Shown here: positions 1 through 12,690 of the stretch, piece after piece
Numbering within the stretch: position 1 is the first letter of the stretch
How the letters are laid out: every line of letters begins with the position of its first letter
The notes under the pieces: model-generated
Seen by the model: the letters and a program-made list of their open reading frames with translations, nothing else
The model's database searches: none
What the model was told of the DNA's origin: nothing
Program-made: the position numbers and the translations under genes
NCBI GenBank assembly: GCA_963573305.1
Contig: OY754339.1
Location: 14,741,941-14,805,940, forward strand
DNA: 64,000 nucleotides
Source of the DNA: Pyrrhosoma nymphula
Taxonomy: Eukaryota > Arthropoda > Insecta > Odonata > Coenagrionidae
Direction of reading: 5' to 3'

Positions 1-2340
1 TTTTAATCGGTTAAAAATGGATCATGTTTTCACCACCAATGGATTCAATTATGATTCACCTTCCCACGATAGTCGCTTTCCTCTAATATAGGAGTTTATT
101 TTCGTGGTTATGATCAATGGTGCTTGTGTTGAGACACAAACGCCGATAAAATAGCGTAAGTAAGAAATTTTAATGCCCTTGTTAGTTTTTATCATTAAAA
201 GTTAACATTATTGATTCTATATAATAGCTTTAACGAAATGAATGAATAACGAACGCAGATAGCTCAGCATGTGAAATCTTTCCTAGTGTTTTCAATTATT
301 TTTCCAGTTATATGGGAAAATATGTATTGGAAATGATACATAGTTAAAAAAAATGATTTGCGAATTTTTCAAAGTCCAACAAAAATGCATGGGTAGAACG
401 ACGACGACTTCACGTGTCAACTGACTGTCACACGTCAGCTGTGAGGACATTAATATAAAGAAATTCCCTTTCGCCCGAATAAAAAGAGAGCGAGCTCGTT
501 CGAGCATAGAATTTGGGATGCTTAAATGAAGCATCAAAGCTAGCAATAATGTTATGTTTTTAAAAATATTCCTTGCCCTGCGATGTCATCAGCATTGTTT
601 TCTTCACTTCAGCAGTGTTCGTAAATTGTTTCCTAGAACAGAGCAGAGCAAACGCACGATGATTGATAGAAACACATTCGTTCTGCTATTATGTCCACCT
701 TTCCCATGAATTACAATGCGAAAAATCCTTTACTAGTATCCCTATTTCGAGTAAATATGGTTTACTTTAAATTTTCCTAGCATAAAACTCTGGGGGCAGT
801 GCTTGGGCACCCTTACAAGGAAAATCCTTTCTATAGGTACGCCATCGCTGAATGTGGAGTGATTATAGAGCCTCGGAAACCTATGGAAATTGAAGTTTTT
901 CGAACCTCGCCAGAGATAAAAAAATAACCCTTTTGCGAAGCGAGATAACATGAATTAATGGACGCCCTTTCTTTTTTTTCCTCCCCTTGCCCGCGAGATG
1001 GGAGGGCAGGAGGAAGCTAGCCCAGGGTCGATTTATTAATCTCCTTTGGAAATGGTCCATCACGAACTCGTCCGTGGAACGTCAAACTCGTCAGTCCGGC
1101 TCTGAAATTCAGTGGACGTTGGAAAAAAATGCGGGTTTGGATATTCCACCGTATTTTATTTTTAACGAACCAGGCAGGCACTTGTTTAAAGTTCTTCTTT
1201 TTTCTTTCGGTTCCCCGCCAGCCACGAATGATAAGGTGGTGTGGTGGAGCTCTGTGTTTGTTGTTTCTGCTGGTTTATATTTTCAATACTAAGGATTGCA
1301 TTCGACTCATTCATCGATTGCGATTAAGCCTTTTACACGGTACGATTTTGAGTCGTTGCCGGCCATTTTCAAGAATGGATATTTTCACAAACGACAATCT
1401 TCTCGAGGACAAAAACCACGAAAGCGATTTCACGAATGCCTTTTTCACAAATGACTTTGTTCACGATAAAGTTAATTAAATTTTCTTTAAGCGAATTTAA
1501 TAATAGTACGATATATATTGATAAATGTCTATATGAAACAACATTTTTCCCAATAGCACGTAAACCTCACCAGATAATTTTTGGTCTGTAGCGTAAATAT
1601 CACACTCGGCAGATATTCGCTGGATTCTTGCCTTGAATTCAGTTCCCTTTTTTTCTCCTCCGATTTCAATTTCCGGCCTAAACTCGGTTTAGCGATGCAT
1701 ATTTTGGTATATGCTTGTACCTTTTGAAATTCTATAATTTTCTGCACAGACCTGGATGCTGTTTTCCCACCATTACGTGAAAGCAATGGTGCCATACTTA
1801 GTTTTTATTGTTTTTCGAGTGTATCCCTTTCAAAGCAGTTTTCCGTTGATTCCACAATATTTCCGGATTACGTGTATGCATTTTTAGTGCATGCTTAATT
1901 TGATTTCATTTTCAGCATAGAAGTGACCTGTAAAACTACCTTATCCCTAATTAAAGAGGTGATAAATTGGCAAATGAATTAAATTACGGATTAATCCAAA
2001 TTGTCTATAAAAGCAAAGGAATTTTGACTTCTATGCATGTATTTTGGTCATCCAGGTGACCATCCACATTTAATCTCGTGAACCAGTATGTTGTCCGGGG
2101 CTAAACAAAAAATCCAACTATTTGTTTACTCATTACTTTTTCCATTGATTCAATTGACAATTTGGGTTAATCGTTAATTTTCCTGATCCCTAAATACTCT
2201 AGCGCTCAGTTTTTGTCAGGCAAGTATTTGGCAAACGTGAAATTCAAGTTCAATCCTCAAGATGCTTCTCCAGTGTATTCTTGGTTTCTAATTATCGTAA
2301 TTGTTTTCATTTGCGGTGATAGTATCAATTTTTAAACAGT
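1..2340. other. AT-rich stretch without recognisable genes
   Basis: Open frames here are all shorter than about 120 codons and lie on both strands without any protein pattern I recognise. I see no tRNA-like boxes, long inverted repeats or tandem arrays. I read it as intergenic or very old repeat DNA. Confidence 0.5.
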
Positions 2341-2394
2341 AGCAGAATTGAGAAGACACTCTGAAAAACATGTGGATAGCAATACAATCGTGGT

Positions 2395-2515
2395 GCGATA
2401 TTCCACAGAGGAAAAATCATTCACCTTGACCGGGTTACGAACCCAGGCCCCTCGATTTCGCGCCGAGTGCTTTGACCAGTTAAGCTACCGAGGCATCCTT
2501 ATCTCCTGTGGATTA
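2395..2515 (-). repeat. tRNA-derived SINE, copy 1 (minus strand)
   Basis: Read on the minus strand, it contains a tRNA-like body with an A-box-like GCTTAACTGGTCAAAGC and a B-box-like GGGTTCGTAACCC, followed by a tail ending CTCTGTGGAATATCGC. The same body and tail occur at 33860-33996 on the plus strand, so this is a dispersed family. The two ends mirror each other: AATCCACAGG at the 5' side and CTCTGTGGAAT at the 3' side. The T-loop sequence is altered (GTTCGTAAC rather than GTTCGAATC), so it is unlikely to act as a tRNA. No clear target duplication was found. Confidence 0.75.
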
Positions 2516-2654
2516 TTTGGTGGCTTTATAGGAAAATGATGGTCAGGACTGCTGGACATGTAGTGTCATTAGCAGTCCGAAGCCTGCGCTAAGCGCCACA
2601 GTCCGTGAGGATAAAGCCATATATGGAACACAGGAGGTGTTCGCTCTTTTGACC

Positions 2655-2949
2655 AATTTTGAGGATACCGGGACTAGCCACGGTAGTTGCCTTTACGGAG
2701 TCATCCGCAAGTGCACGTAAGTGCGATATTCCACAGAGGAAATATCATTCAATTACTTAGTCATGAGACTTCTGGAAAATTATCCACATTGACAGAGCGT
2801 CATTATTTTGCAAAGGCTCAATGCCAATACTTAAAAGATCCCGGTCAAGGTGAATGATTTTTCCTCTGAGAAATATCGCAGTTATGTGCACTTGTGGGTG
2901 ACTCCGTAAAGGCAACTACCGTGGCTAGTCCCGGTATCCTCAAAATTTG
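2655..2949. repeat. Inverted repeat, arms of about 97 bp, built from SINE tail plus a 65-bp module
   Basis: The left arm (2655-2751) and right arm (2852-2949) are near-perfect reverse complements around a roughly 100-bp spacer. Each arm holds the tail of the tRNA-SINE (ATATTCCACAGAGG and its complement) and a module containing ACTAGCCACGGTAG next to ACGGAGTCA. The module recurs at about 37013-37075 beside another SINE remnant. The spacer carries a piece of SINE 3' end (CCCGGTCAAGG). It could be two oppositely oriented composite SINE insertions or one foldback element. Confidence 0.7.
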
Positions 2950-3989
2950 ACATTAGTGGTGTCTTTGATGTTGCTAGTACTCACATATGGTGCGAATGTG
3001 AGTATCAAAACTGCTTTTTGGAGAAAACATTCGTATTATATTTGGGCTGATACGGTCGGTTCAACCAATAGGGAAGCTCTTTTTGTTGCATAAGTTAGCC
3101 AAGCATGCATTCCCTACTCTACTGCACGGGTTATTACGTGGGTATTCTTTTAAATTGAGAAATAAAATTTTGAGAGACTTGTGTAGACATAAGGTGTACG
3201 TACTGAACAACTGCTGGCCGTCAGTAAAATATCCATGGCATACAATTGAAAATTATTGTAGTTAAAATTGACCCATTCACCATCACCTGCGAGTTTTAAG
3301 TCTATCTCTATTCCGGTATCGATTGTTATTTATTGCTCAACTCTTAAATAGTCGCGCTCATTTTTTGTCTCGCAAAACACACGTGTGGTCTGGCAGACTC
3401 CAAAATTTTTAAATAAATTAATAATGGATTATTATATTTCCTGAACTTTTTTCACCCAAATGTGCTAGTTACATGACATTTTAAAATATAAATATCATTT
3501 ATACAATATTATCGATTGAATATACCTTAAAAGTCATCATTGCTGTAAATGCCCGCATTTTTGCGTAAAATATCTTGGAGTTATTATAATATGCCTGCAA
3601 TAACATATATTAAAACAAATGTTTTTTCTTTCCTCGCAGAAAATAGCTTCTAGATATATTGAATGAGGATATTTTGAATTGTGTCCACATTTATTATAAT
3701 AAGGGAGTTATTGCATTTAGACAAAATAGACAGAAAGTGTAAAGTTATTAGTTGCGCGGGGTCCCTGTGACCCCATTGCTTAAAAATTGTTGGTAAAATC
3801 GAAATTATTTCATATTTTACAAATATTTTTATTTTTTATGGGTGAATACCAAGTTTCTTGAAGATACTGAAAATACCTAAAATATTTATCATACCGTTAA
3901 CAATTAGAAGCAAATATGAATTCGTGGGGGTCTGGCAGAGGTTTACTTAAGGGTTAATGAAGTTAGTTGAAATAACGAATTCAAGTCCG

Positions 3990-5155
3990 TCAATTTACTT
4001 CAACTTACTGTGCTTGTTCTGTTAGATTTTTCTCGAGCATTCTACTCCATCGACCTTGGTCTTCCACCGCAGAATTTTAAAGGTGTTACATTTTCTGATT
4101 GTGTTATTACATGTATGGTTTTGTTACCATCTCATTGGGCAAATGCAATCAGTAATTACAATAAACGGAGATGCATTAAAAATGCTAAATGTGGAAACAA
4201 GAATAGTTAATGGGTCTGTCCTCAGTCCGCTGTAGTTTTTACTGTTCATGAATGAGCCACTACGTTCCGTTGCGGATTCCCAGTATCCTTTGTACGCCGG
4301 ATATTTCCAAATTTATCAACGTTCAACTTAAGAGCACCTGACCCTATGTACCAAAGCATTACTAATTTATATATCAATACCCTGCGAAATCATTATAAAG
4401 TAAGTTGTGAGTCCAAAAGCATAAACTGAGACTGATGGCTGAGAGGATGAAATAAAATTGAAGCAATGCTAAGGATATCATTATAGGCAGCAGAAACCTG
4501 ATTTCTTAATCTTCATCGAATTTCCGCAATTTTTTCAAAAATGAGGTCGTCACTGATGAAAAACATGTTGAAAACCTGGGAGTTACATTGAGAGGCATTT
4601 AAATTCGGAACCACAATGTCAATGTGTTTAGGAGAAAGTGCTTTCAAACCTTTCATCAACTGTATAAATCTGTAAGCCGATTATTCATGAATATACGAAA
4701 ATCAATTGTAAAGGCAATTATTTTCCCGGATATTATATTTGCCGCGGTATGCAAAGTAATGTTGGTTTAAAAATTAAACAAGAAACTTAATGTAGCTATG
4801 AATTAGTCAGTAAGGTTTGCATGTGACCTTAAATGGTGGGGTCACATTATTAATTCATACAAACGAATGAAATGGCTCAAAGTATGATCGAGACGGCTTT
4901 ACTTGTCTCTTGTCTTTGCCTTCAAGTAGGTTGTCCTCCCAAAGTCTACAGGTATTTTATCTTCAAGAAAGATACCCAAAATTGCCTAAAAAGATCCAGC
5001 CGTTAATATCAGCAGATTCAATAGGAAATAGGGAATAAAGGAAATAGGGAATAGGTGTACCATAAATCCTATGTAAAGTCCGAATTTGGATTTCTCTCCC
5101 TGATAATGTAAAAACTTGTGAAATTGATTCCAAGAAAAAATACTATTTAATTCAG
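3990..5155 (+). pseudogene. Degenerate non-LTR retrotransposon (LINE) reverse transcriptase
   Basis: One frame reads LVLLDFSRAFYSID at about 4010-4052, the reverse-transcriptase block that carries the first catalytic aspartate. Downstream, GSVLSPL*FLLFMNEPL at about 4213 matches the GxxxSPxLFxLFxN block. LYAGYFQIY at about 4291 stands where these enzymes have LYADDFQIY, so the catalytic aspartates are lost. From about 4570 the frame gives ENLGVTL and then a long basic C-terminal region (IRKSIVKAIIFPDII, then RFACDLKWWGHII) typical of Jockey/CR1-like LINEs. Stops and frameshifts occur throughout. The 5' half of the element is absent and 3083-3989 shows nothing I recognise. The clade assignment is inference; the LINE identity is firm. 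Confidence 0.8.
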
Positions 5156-5717
5156 TGTTTTTTTACTGATGTCTATAGGAGATAATTACTGTATGATGAA
5201 TGTTGTGCGCCTTCTACTAAAAATATCTATGAAATTATCATGAACATAAGTTCATAACATTAATTGTAATAACGTACATTCATAAAGTTAATGTTATATT
5301 ACGGGCTCTCTCTCTATATTTTATCCTTTTCGTTGCTTTTTTTGTTTTAAATATATTTTGTTCGATTGATTGTCAGCAGATGGAAAACTTGTATTAAATA
5401 TAGGTATTTGACTTGTGGAGGGTGACTGTGCATTCAAAATATTTCTTCTTTTTATTGTCTTCAATCCCGAGTCCTTAAAATCGCTGCAATTCCCTACTTA
5501 AATAACTGCTCAGGTAAAACTATTTCACGCATTATACTCCCATCGCTAAGATAGCCATTTTCACCAAAAAATACTATCTTTATTCTTCCACCTGCTTCAG
5601 AAATGCCTCATGGTATTTATGCTATTTTCTTTGTTTCTATTTTCGTAAGCTTTTCATATTTTTCTATCTATATTCCACAACTCTCTCACTGAATCTCCAA
5701 TGCGCTTATCATAGGTA

Positions 5718-6035
5718 CAGTACAATTCCAATTATCCGAACTTCAACTATCCGGATCACCAATCAAATTCGTCCAACAGTTATTGGTTGCAATACAAGCT
5801 TTTCAATAGCGTCCTAAAATCAATCCGTAGCGAGCATCTTAAAAGACACAATATTCTTGCGGTCAATCCATATAATTAAACATCATTGTATTTATAGTCA
5901 TAAAATGAATACATTACGCATAAATTAAGATTTTTTCGTAAAAAAATAACCTTTTTTGTGAGTTTTCCAATTTTCCTGATTTTTTATTATCCGGATGGGG
6001 CCAGTCTCAATTGATACGTATAATCTGAGTTATAT
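5718..6035. mobile_element. Possible pogo/Tigger-like MITE ends
   Basis: The sequence starts at a TA dinucleotide (5716-5717) with CAGTACAATTCCAATTATCC, then a run rich in TATCCGG. This resembles the start of pogo/Tigger elements of the Tc1-mariner superfamily. Near 5990-6035 lie TTATCCGGATGGGG and ATAATCTGAGTT, which could be the decayed far end. There is no transposase between them, so if real this is a non-autonomous copy of about 320 bp. The right boundary is uncertain. Confidence 0.4.
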
Positions 6036-6039
6036 TATA

Positions 6040-9000
6040 TAATCATTTATGATGGTTCCACCGTAAAATAATTTTAATGTCACTTAACTCACATTCTGGC
6101 TACTTATAGAAAAACGTGTCCTCTGCTTGTTACGAATAACCAAACCTTATCTTCTCTCGCCATTTGTTTTCGGTTTTCAAACAAAAAATTACATGGTGAT
6201 GACTGCGAGAGTGGGTTAATCACGGGATAAATTAGAATTTATTTGTTTAATATTGATGTAATTTTCGCGAAAAACTGTTAATAACAAGCGTAACACCAAA
6301 GGATTGAATCGTACGGAATTATACGTACATCCCCAACTTAGTTTTAGAATTGTTCGCTAATGAAACTTGAGTAAAAATGCATTGGATCAATAAAAATGGC
6401 ACTGCAGTCGAGTCATAAGGCCAGAAAAAAATTTGTAAAAAGTATAATCTCCGAATTATCTGAATATTTTGTATCTTAATCTTGGTTTCTAAAAGCTAAG
6501 AATTGTCATTAACGATACCAATATGTTTTTTTTAAGCAATACAAAATTAAAAGTGGAATTTGGTATTTTTTTTGACTCACACAGTCGTGGAGTAACCTAC
6601 CTAATATATCAGCACACACCTACCGAAGGCGAGATGGCTTCATTCTAGAATATATTTCGCATCTTCCTTCACGAGGCATCTTACTGCGGTTTCCCATTGT
6701 CTTTGTGTCATAGTAGTGGTTGAATGAAACTGGTTGTATCTTGCCGCAAATATTGGAGACTTGTAGAAGGAAATAAAAATAGACCAGCTTTTGCTTAATT
6801 TTGCTCTCCCTGAATTGATGATGCATTGGTCCGCAGAATTGGAGTCGCTCGAAAAAAAGGATGGAGTATGTAAATGGAAGCATTTGAACGAATGAAATTC
6901 GCTTTGTTAACTTTGCACAGTACGAGGAAATACGTTAAATGGTTGTCGCCGAATATTTTATTTAGATAGATACATGTTTTAGTCCTGTTTAATCGTTGCG
7001 TCCTTTATTATTGCTTCCATCAATAGGCCTCGTTGGCCATTCATCATCTCATAACGATTCAAGAAGTTACCCAGCGCGGCGTTTTGAAAGCGTGGTAACT
7101 CTACCCTTGGTATTAATTTACCTGTCTTCCTCCAAACACCTGCCTGATGATAGGATTTCCTCTAAGAAAAACACTATTTCTGTGGTTATTTAAAAGTAAA
7201 ATAATCACCAGTCTCAACTGGTAAACTAATAACTAGCATAGCTGTATTGCAGGTTACTGCAATACAAGTATGGCCCACAAGCGATTTTTTCATTTTTTCA
7301 GTTCGAAGATTTTCATTTGAAAAATCGTATCTGTCATAAAATATTATTTATCTGTCGCGGCCGTATTTCGGGGGATGTTTATTTTTTGTATTAATTCATC
7401 AATCTTCTGCTTTTTATACAATATGAAAACATTTCTTCGAACATTCGTTAATCCTATATAAATGTGACGTGTCTTTCGTTAACAGAATGATTACCAAGAA
7501 AGTTGCTAATGGTACTATTTCTGCATTTTAAAACTGTGATTCTGCCACGGATAGTTTTATTTCTAAGTTCATTAGATACTTGGCCACAATTAGGGGGAAG
7601 TACAACATGTAATTAGAAGAAATATGAGAAAATTCAAAGTAAATATTGTGTATTTGTACAAATTGAAGCGTCGAGTTATTTTTAAAGCATTCTTCAATTT
7701 TTATTAATTGGGCACAGTTTGAGAATAGTTACTTAATTTAAACAATTTTCTGTTTCACACTTCTATTAGATGTTAGTGATGATCCAGATCTTTTTTCTTT
7801 ATATTCAACACATATTTCTAAGTTTTTAGCTCACTGTTTAAACTAAGAAAACTATAAAAATATTTCGCGAACTATGATACAGGAGTATAGAGCTATGCTA
7901 GTTAGTAGTTTATCAGTTTAAACTACCTAGTGATTATTTATATTATTTAGAGTGAGCTGCAGAGATGCTATTTTGCATGAAAAATCCTACCAACACACTG
8001 CTATTTGGAGAGAGATGGAGAAATTAATGCGAGTAGATAGACAAGGCTTTCACAACGCCGCCCTGTTTAATATTACCTCAAAACAGTAAGAGGTGATGAA
8101 TGACCAACAGTGCTAGCAGACAGCTCGATGGAAACAATAATTGAGAGCACATTGCACGAAATGGATCAAATGAAATATATTGTTCGGCAATATTTTAAAC
8201 AAAGTCCTTGAAATGTGCAGAGATATGTCAACCTCAAGAGTTTAAGTTCCGAGATTGCTACAATCCCAGAAGATTCGAGCTATGCTACCTCCAATATTTT
8301 TCAATAATGCTGTGAGTCTTAGATTGGATTGACCCTGGAAACAAAAGAAATCCTAGAATGCCCTTTGATGGATGGATTTTGGTCCTGATTAAATCTTTGT
8401 CTTCACGATTCGAGTATCATGAAGTAAAACGCGTATGAGCTTAGACATTCGAAATTGAAAAAATGTTTCATGACATTAATCTATCCAATAATGTGCTCGT
8501 CTGTCATTTCCTGCTTTCATAAAAGCACATTCGTTCATGGACGGTACAGTTTGAAGGCAAATATACACAAACACGCTCACTACTAGGGGCTACAGCGAAT
8601 TTTCCCCATTTGTTCGCTTTCCCGTTGAGAGCGCTGAGAATACAGTCCAATATGAGCTTCCTTTATATTTCCGCACGATGTAATCTGCCCTCCAACATCG
8701 AGATGTTTTATTGCGAAACGAATTTTTACTCTTCTTATTTATTTATTTTCCAACTCGAACGTCACGACATGTGAGCGTTCGGCAGTATATCTTCCGCCAT
8801 TATGACGTGGGGATCATCGATGCTGTTTTGTTTTTCGAGGGTATTTTTAAAATTATCATTGTGTCGTTGCTGTGATGTATATCCCCAGGGGTGGTTGGTA
8901 AGATACTGGGGTTGAGGGAGTTGAAGAGGGAAGAGAGGGAACGGAAAACAAATATCGGGATAGAAGGACTGAGAATGACTGTGTTATTTATTTTCGAACA

Positions 9001-9049
9001 CAAAAACTCTGAATCATATTAGAAATAGCATAAGAAGTTCATACGCTCC
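6040..9049. other. AT-rich stretch without recognisable genes
   Basis: The largest open frames are under 90 codons (for example minus strand 6620-6883) and carry no pattern I know. No long inverted repeats or tRNA boxes were seen. Confidence 0.45.
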
Positions 9050-9715
9050 TGTAAACACAATGGATGAAGATAAATAGCAAGATAACTAAAGTAATGAGCT
9101 TTTTTGCGTCTGAGAAACCAAGGGTGACCATATGAGTAGGAGGGAACAAACTACATCAGACGGAGCATTGAAATTACTTAGGGATTACGTTGGAAGAAAT
9201 TGGACAAAGTATTAAAGATGCTCCATTTCTTCTTCCAGGATATCGCCCGTGTACAGTAAAAATATTGAGAGAGTTGGACTAGCAAAGATGGCTTTCTCAA
9301 ATAGGAGAGAATTATTCAAGATGACTTTTTACGAGACTGCAAGGAAAGGTTTGGCGAAGAGTCTAACATAGTGTTCAGCGTAGTACGGTGCAGAAACGTG
9401 GACTATGAGAAAGGAAGACGAGAATAGGCTACAAGCGTTCAAGATGTGCGTGTGGAGGAGAATTGAGAAAGAGCTGTGTACGGAATGGAAGACAAACGAG
9501 AAAGTGCTCAATATGGTGGATGAGGAGATTCTGAAGGAGATTAGGAGGAGATAGAGTATGCAGTTGGAACAGTTAATAAGGGGCGATGGGATGTTGAAGA
9601 TTTTGGGATAAGCATGGAATGGGAAGGAAGAGAATGGGCATTACGGATTGGACGGAAAGAGGTAGGGCGTACTGTGCTAACGCGTAAACATATGCAAACA
9701 TAAATGGAATGTGGG
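9050..9715 (+). pseudogene. LINE reverse transcriptase C-terminal region, decayed copy
   Basis: Broken frames give NYLGITLEEIGQS at about 9184, then AYSRRELF-like text at 9303, then YGAETWTMRKEDENRLQAF around 9384-9445 and VWRRIEKELCTEWKTNEKVL around 9451-9510. The same blocks appear in the better copy at 11690-12690, so both belong to one LINE family. The order YLGS, then YGAETWT, then RRxxK, then a tail with a GxGxLK-like repeat is typical of the region following the RT domain in RTE-like and related LINEs. It is truncated at both ends, with in-frame stops. A short repeat and a PLE fragment follow directly. Confidence 0.8.
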
Positions 9716-9752
9716 AAAGGATTTTTTTCGACTTTCTTTAAAATTTAATTAT

Positions 9753-9797
9753 GTGCACTCAATGATCCACGATTATTCTTCCATTCGCCTTGATCCA
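9753..9797 (+). repeat. Short dispersed repeat (GTGCACTCAATGA family), copy 1
   Basis: This 45-bp block begins ATGTGCACTCAATGATCC and continues CGATTATTCTTCCATTCGCC. Similar blocks stand at 25213-25262 and 35117-35162 in the same orientation. At 35117 it adjoins the end of an R1 copy, so it may be the terminus of a larger repeat. Confidence 0.5.
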
Positions 9798-9821
9798 ACT
9801 GATCGATTTTGTTGTTAAAAC

Positions 9822-10455
9822 ATCATTATATCAGAGTTCAAATGCAGGTTCAAGTACAATTTGCGTCTACTTTATATGACGGGATAAAGGGAAACGGTTT
9901 GAAGGGGGTGGATCTTAGGGAGGAGGAGAGAGTTGGGTCTGTTACTCAACAAAAGTATATTATACCCGAGAAAAGCATAAAAAACAATGCCAAAGATTAA
10001 AATACAAGGGTTTGGGGACGGTAAAAAGAGGGAAAATATATTTGGAACAAAGTCATTTAAAAGTCTATGGGTACGCATTTTAAAAGCTGAAATATTTAAA
10101 AATTTATCTTAGAAATCTAGCTTTTCATCTTCCTAAAAAAATGTAAAATAGATGGGTATACATCAATGAATGCGTAGGATCTAGTAGGTTTTCTGCAAAA
10201 AACAGACAGTCACGATTTATAAAACATTTGGAATGTTCAGTTATTCTGGTCTTGAATATCCGGCCAGTCTGGCCGATGTACAAAACAATTAATTCCCTAT
10301 GAATCACGTCTGAGCAATTAAATCTCACTTTTCTCCAATTTGTCACATCTTTTAGATCTGACGCCAGAGAAAGCTGGGAACTAACGTTTTTGCGCACCTC
10401 TGTGATTGGTCATGAAACACTGGCAATCATGTGTATTTTATTAAGTAAATAAACC
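9822..10455 (-). mobile_element. Penelope-like retroelement fragment, 3' part (family A, copy 1)
   Basis: About 634 bp are shared with 20600-21232 at roughly 90% or better identity by eye, in the same orientation. The coding strand is minus. The upstream end (10455) is a 5' truncation and 9822 is the element's 3' end. The only recognisable coding part is the GIY-YIG endonuclease described at 10125-10397. The rest is untranslated 3' sequence with no poly-A. No target duplication was found for this copy. Confidence 0.8.
10125..10397 (-). pseudogene. GIY-YIG endonuclease domain of a Penelope-like element
   Basis: The 90-codon frame contains VLYIGQTGRIFKTRITEH. This is the YIG half of the GIY-YIG nuclease with the conserved arginine and the following E-H. 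It then reads FAENLLDPTHS, which matches the block FAxxLLxxxHS that follows in Penelope-like endonucleases. This domain nicks target DNA for insertion. The N-terminal GVYKIxC part is garbled here (KVRFNCSDVIH). The reverse transcriptase that should precede it is missing. Copy 2 at 20600 has two independent one-base deletions in the same stretch, so neither copy is functional. Confidence 0.85.
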
Positions 10456-11689
10456 GATAACTCCTTTTATGAATGTAATACCTGAATAAAAATGTTCACG
10501 CGTACAAAAAATCAGTAAACCATCCGCTGTTGAATTATTTGCATGCCTCTATCGAGTTGCTAAAGGCGAAGTGAGAACGACTAACTTAAAAAGTTTTTCT
10601 TTTTGATATTAGGCATCGCGATAGCCGGTCAGCGCTCGGCATCGCCGATATTTCACGTCACTGTGCTATTTTATTGCCCTCGAAACTCATCATTTATTTA
10701 GATCAAATTGGTACGGTGAGGGATGGAAGTTCGTTTTTCACTCATCCAAGGACTTAGATTTACCCGAAAGGAAGCTATGTGGGGGAAGGGGAGGTTTGAC
10801 GGGGTACTTTGTAAGGAGAGGTTGGGGTTCTTTATCCAAATAAGTTGAAGATTGAGGAAACCAATCGAGGATTCCTTTATGTACATACTGCCCCTTTTTC
10901 CTTCCTTTTCATTCGAGTACCAAGTCCATTGAACGTTCCCACGGATGAAGATCGCCCGACTAATTTCTTCGCATTGACTTCCAGACGATGGCGCTATAGT
11001 ATACTGACAATGGAAGAATTCCTTTTGAGCTTCCTCTGTCTTGCTCAACTTCTCAAGAAATCCAAATTCCTCCCTCGTTAAATACAAGATCCAATTAATA
11101 TGACTCCGTGGAGATAGGAAAAAAATGATTCCTCCATTTGAGTAATCCATTCAAAACCAAAGTTTTATCTTTTCGATTTTATAAGAAACTGCATTCACGC
11201 GGGTGCTCCTAGGGCATTATCATCTCTACTTGGACGCAAAGGAGATCAGGGTATTAGCAGGATCGAGTGAATAAACCCTATTGTGATTATTTGTCTGAAC
11301 GGTTCATTACTACTAGACTACGCGTAATTATAGCCATCAAAACCCTCTCAATTTTAATCATCTTCAATACATTATGTCTATTTATTGCATTTAGAACTCA
11401 ATAATTGCCGTTGCAAACGTTGTTTTGTTCTTCTTTCGCTATCTCACCTGATTAAGTACTTTCAAAATAATTTTATGTTAATTACAGAGTGGAGATTTCA
11501 TATAGCATTGCGTGTTTTGAAGTGAAATACTAATATTACGCAAATATTTTCAATAAGAAAATCTCTGGATTAAACTTGGATAAAAATAAAGCATTAGGAA
11601 TGCATTTGTTCACTGGAAAAATAATGAGAAAATTTCTTTGAAACATTAATTTTAATATTTTCATTTATCCAGAGAAACTAATGCAGATA
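10456..11689. other. Unassigned stretch with two overlapping open frames
   Basis: Minus strand 10698-11150 is open for 150 codons and plus strand 10845-11081 for 78 codons in the same place. Neither product resembles a family I know, and neither has a recognisable splice or promoter context. The segment 10690-11110 is more GC-rich than its surroundings, which lowers stop-codon density on both strands. A host exon cannot be excluded, but I would not annotate one. Confidence 0.3.
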
Positions 11690-12690
11690 TTGGGGAAAAT
11701 AGGAATAGATTCGATATGAGAACTATCCGAAACTAATACATGGGGAAGAGGGATTAGGTGAGGGTAGCTGACGGTGAATCAGGGTGGGCAGTTTTAGGTC
11801 GCGGGGTGCGGCAATGGTGCCCGTTGTCGCCTTTGCTTTTTAACATCTATGCTGAGGAAATGGTAAGATAGGCATGGGATGAGCTAGATGTGGGAATGAA
11901 AGCAGGAGGCCAGCGGATAAAGTCGGTTAGATTTGCAGACGACCAGGCGTTGTTCAGTCGGTCATCGAAAGAATTTAAAACTTTAGTAGATGCACTGTAA
12001 AAGCAGTGTGAGAAATACGGGATGAAGATTAATAATATGGCAAAAGTAATGAGATTCTCTAGGACAAGGAAAGCGAGGCTGGTGATAATAGTAGGAAGTA
12101 ACAAACTGGAGCAAGTAGAACAATTTAATTACTTGGGTAGTACGCAAGAAGAAACAGGACATTGGAGGAAATTAACGCTAGCGAAGGAAGCGTTCAATAA
12201 TAGAAGGGAACTGATGACGGGAACTTTAAGCAAGGATGTAAAAAAGAGGCTGGTGAAGAGCTTGATATGAAGTGTGGCGTTGTATGGGGCATAAACGTGG
12301 ACCTTGAGAAAGGAAGGCAAAAATAGGCTGAAGGCTTTCGAGATGTGGGTGTGGAGGAGGATGGAGAAGGTGCATTGGACGGAAATGAAGACAAATGAGG
12401 AAGTTCTTGACATTGTGGGTGAGGGTTAGGGGAAGACAGGGTAGGTGGCTAGAAGGAGTGATGAGGGGTGATGGGTTGCTCAAGGCCGTGATAGAGGGTA
12501 GGATGTTGGGTAAGTGGATAAGGGCAAGGAAGAGAATAGGTTTTATGGACGGGATGAAGAAAGGTAGGACTTATGCTGAGATGAAGAAAGAAATACTAGA
12601 GGTATGAAGTTAGGGCACGGCATTTGTAAGAGTCCGTTGGGTATTCTCTGACTTTCATCATAGCCTTCCTCTAACCGTTAGATTACTCTA
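11690..12690 (+). pseudogene. LINE reverse transcriptase, best-preserved copy in the window
   Basis: Reading through a few stops gives GRGVRQWCPLSPLLFNIYAE at about 11797-11856, the RT block usually written GVRQGCPLSP. RFADDQALF follows at about 11929-11955, so the catalytic aspartate pair (11938-11943) is kept. An open 82-codon frame (12022-12270) continues with MKIN and FNYLGSTQEETG. Then come SVALYGA*TWTLRKEG, VWRRMEKVHWTEMKTNEEVL and a basic C-terminal tail ending MKKEILEV at about 12605. The 3' tail (CTCTGACTTTCATCATAGCC) is shared with the fragment at 40820-40985. The N-terminal endonuclease and the first RT blocks are missing, as usual for 5'-truncated LINE copies. The clade (RTE-like or a relative) is a guess. 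Confidence 0.9.

Noticed and set aside
10698..11150. A host exon or gene (150 codons, minus strand)
   Set aside because: No recognisable family, an overlapping antisense frame of similar quality, and locally raised GC that reduces stops on both strands.
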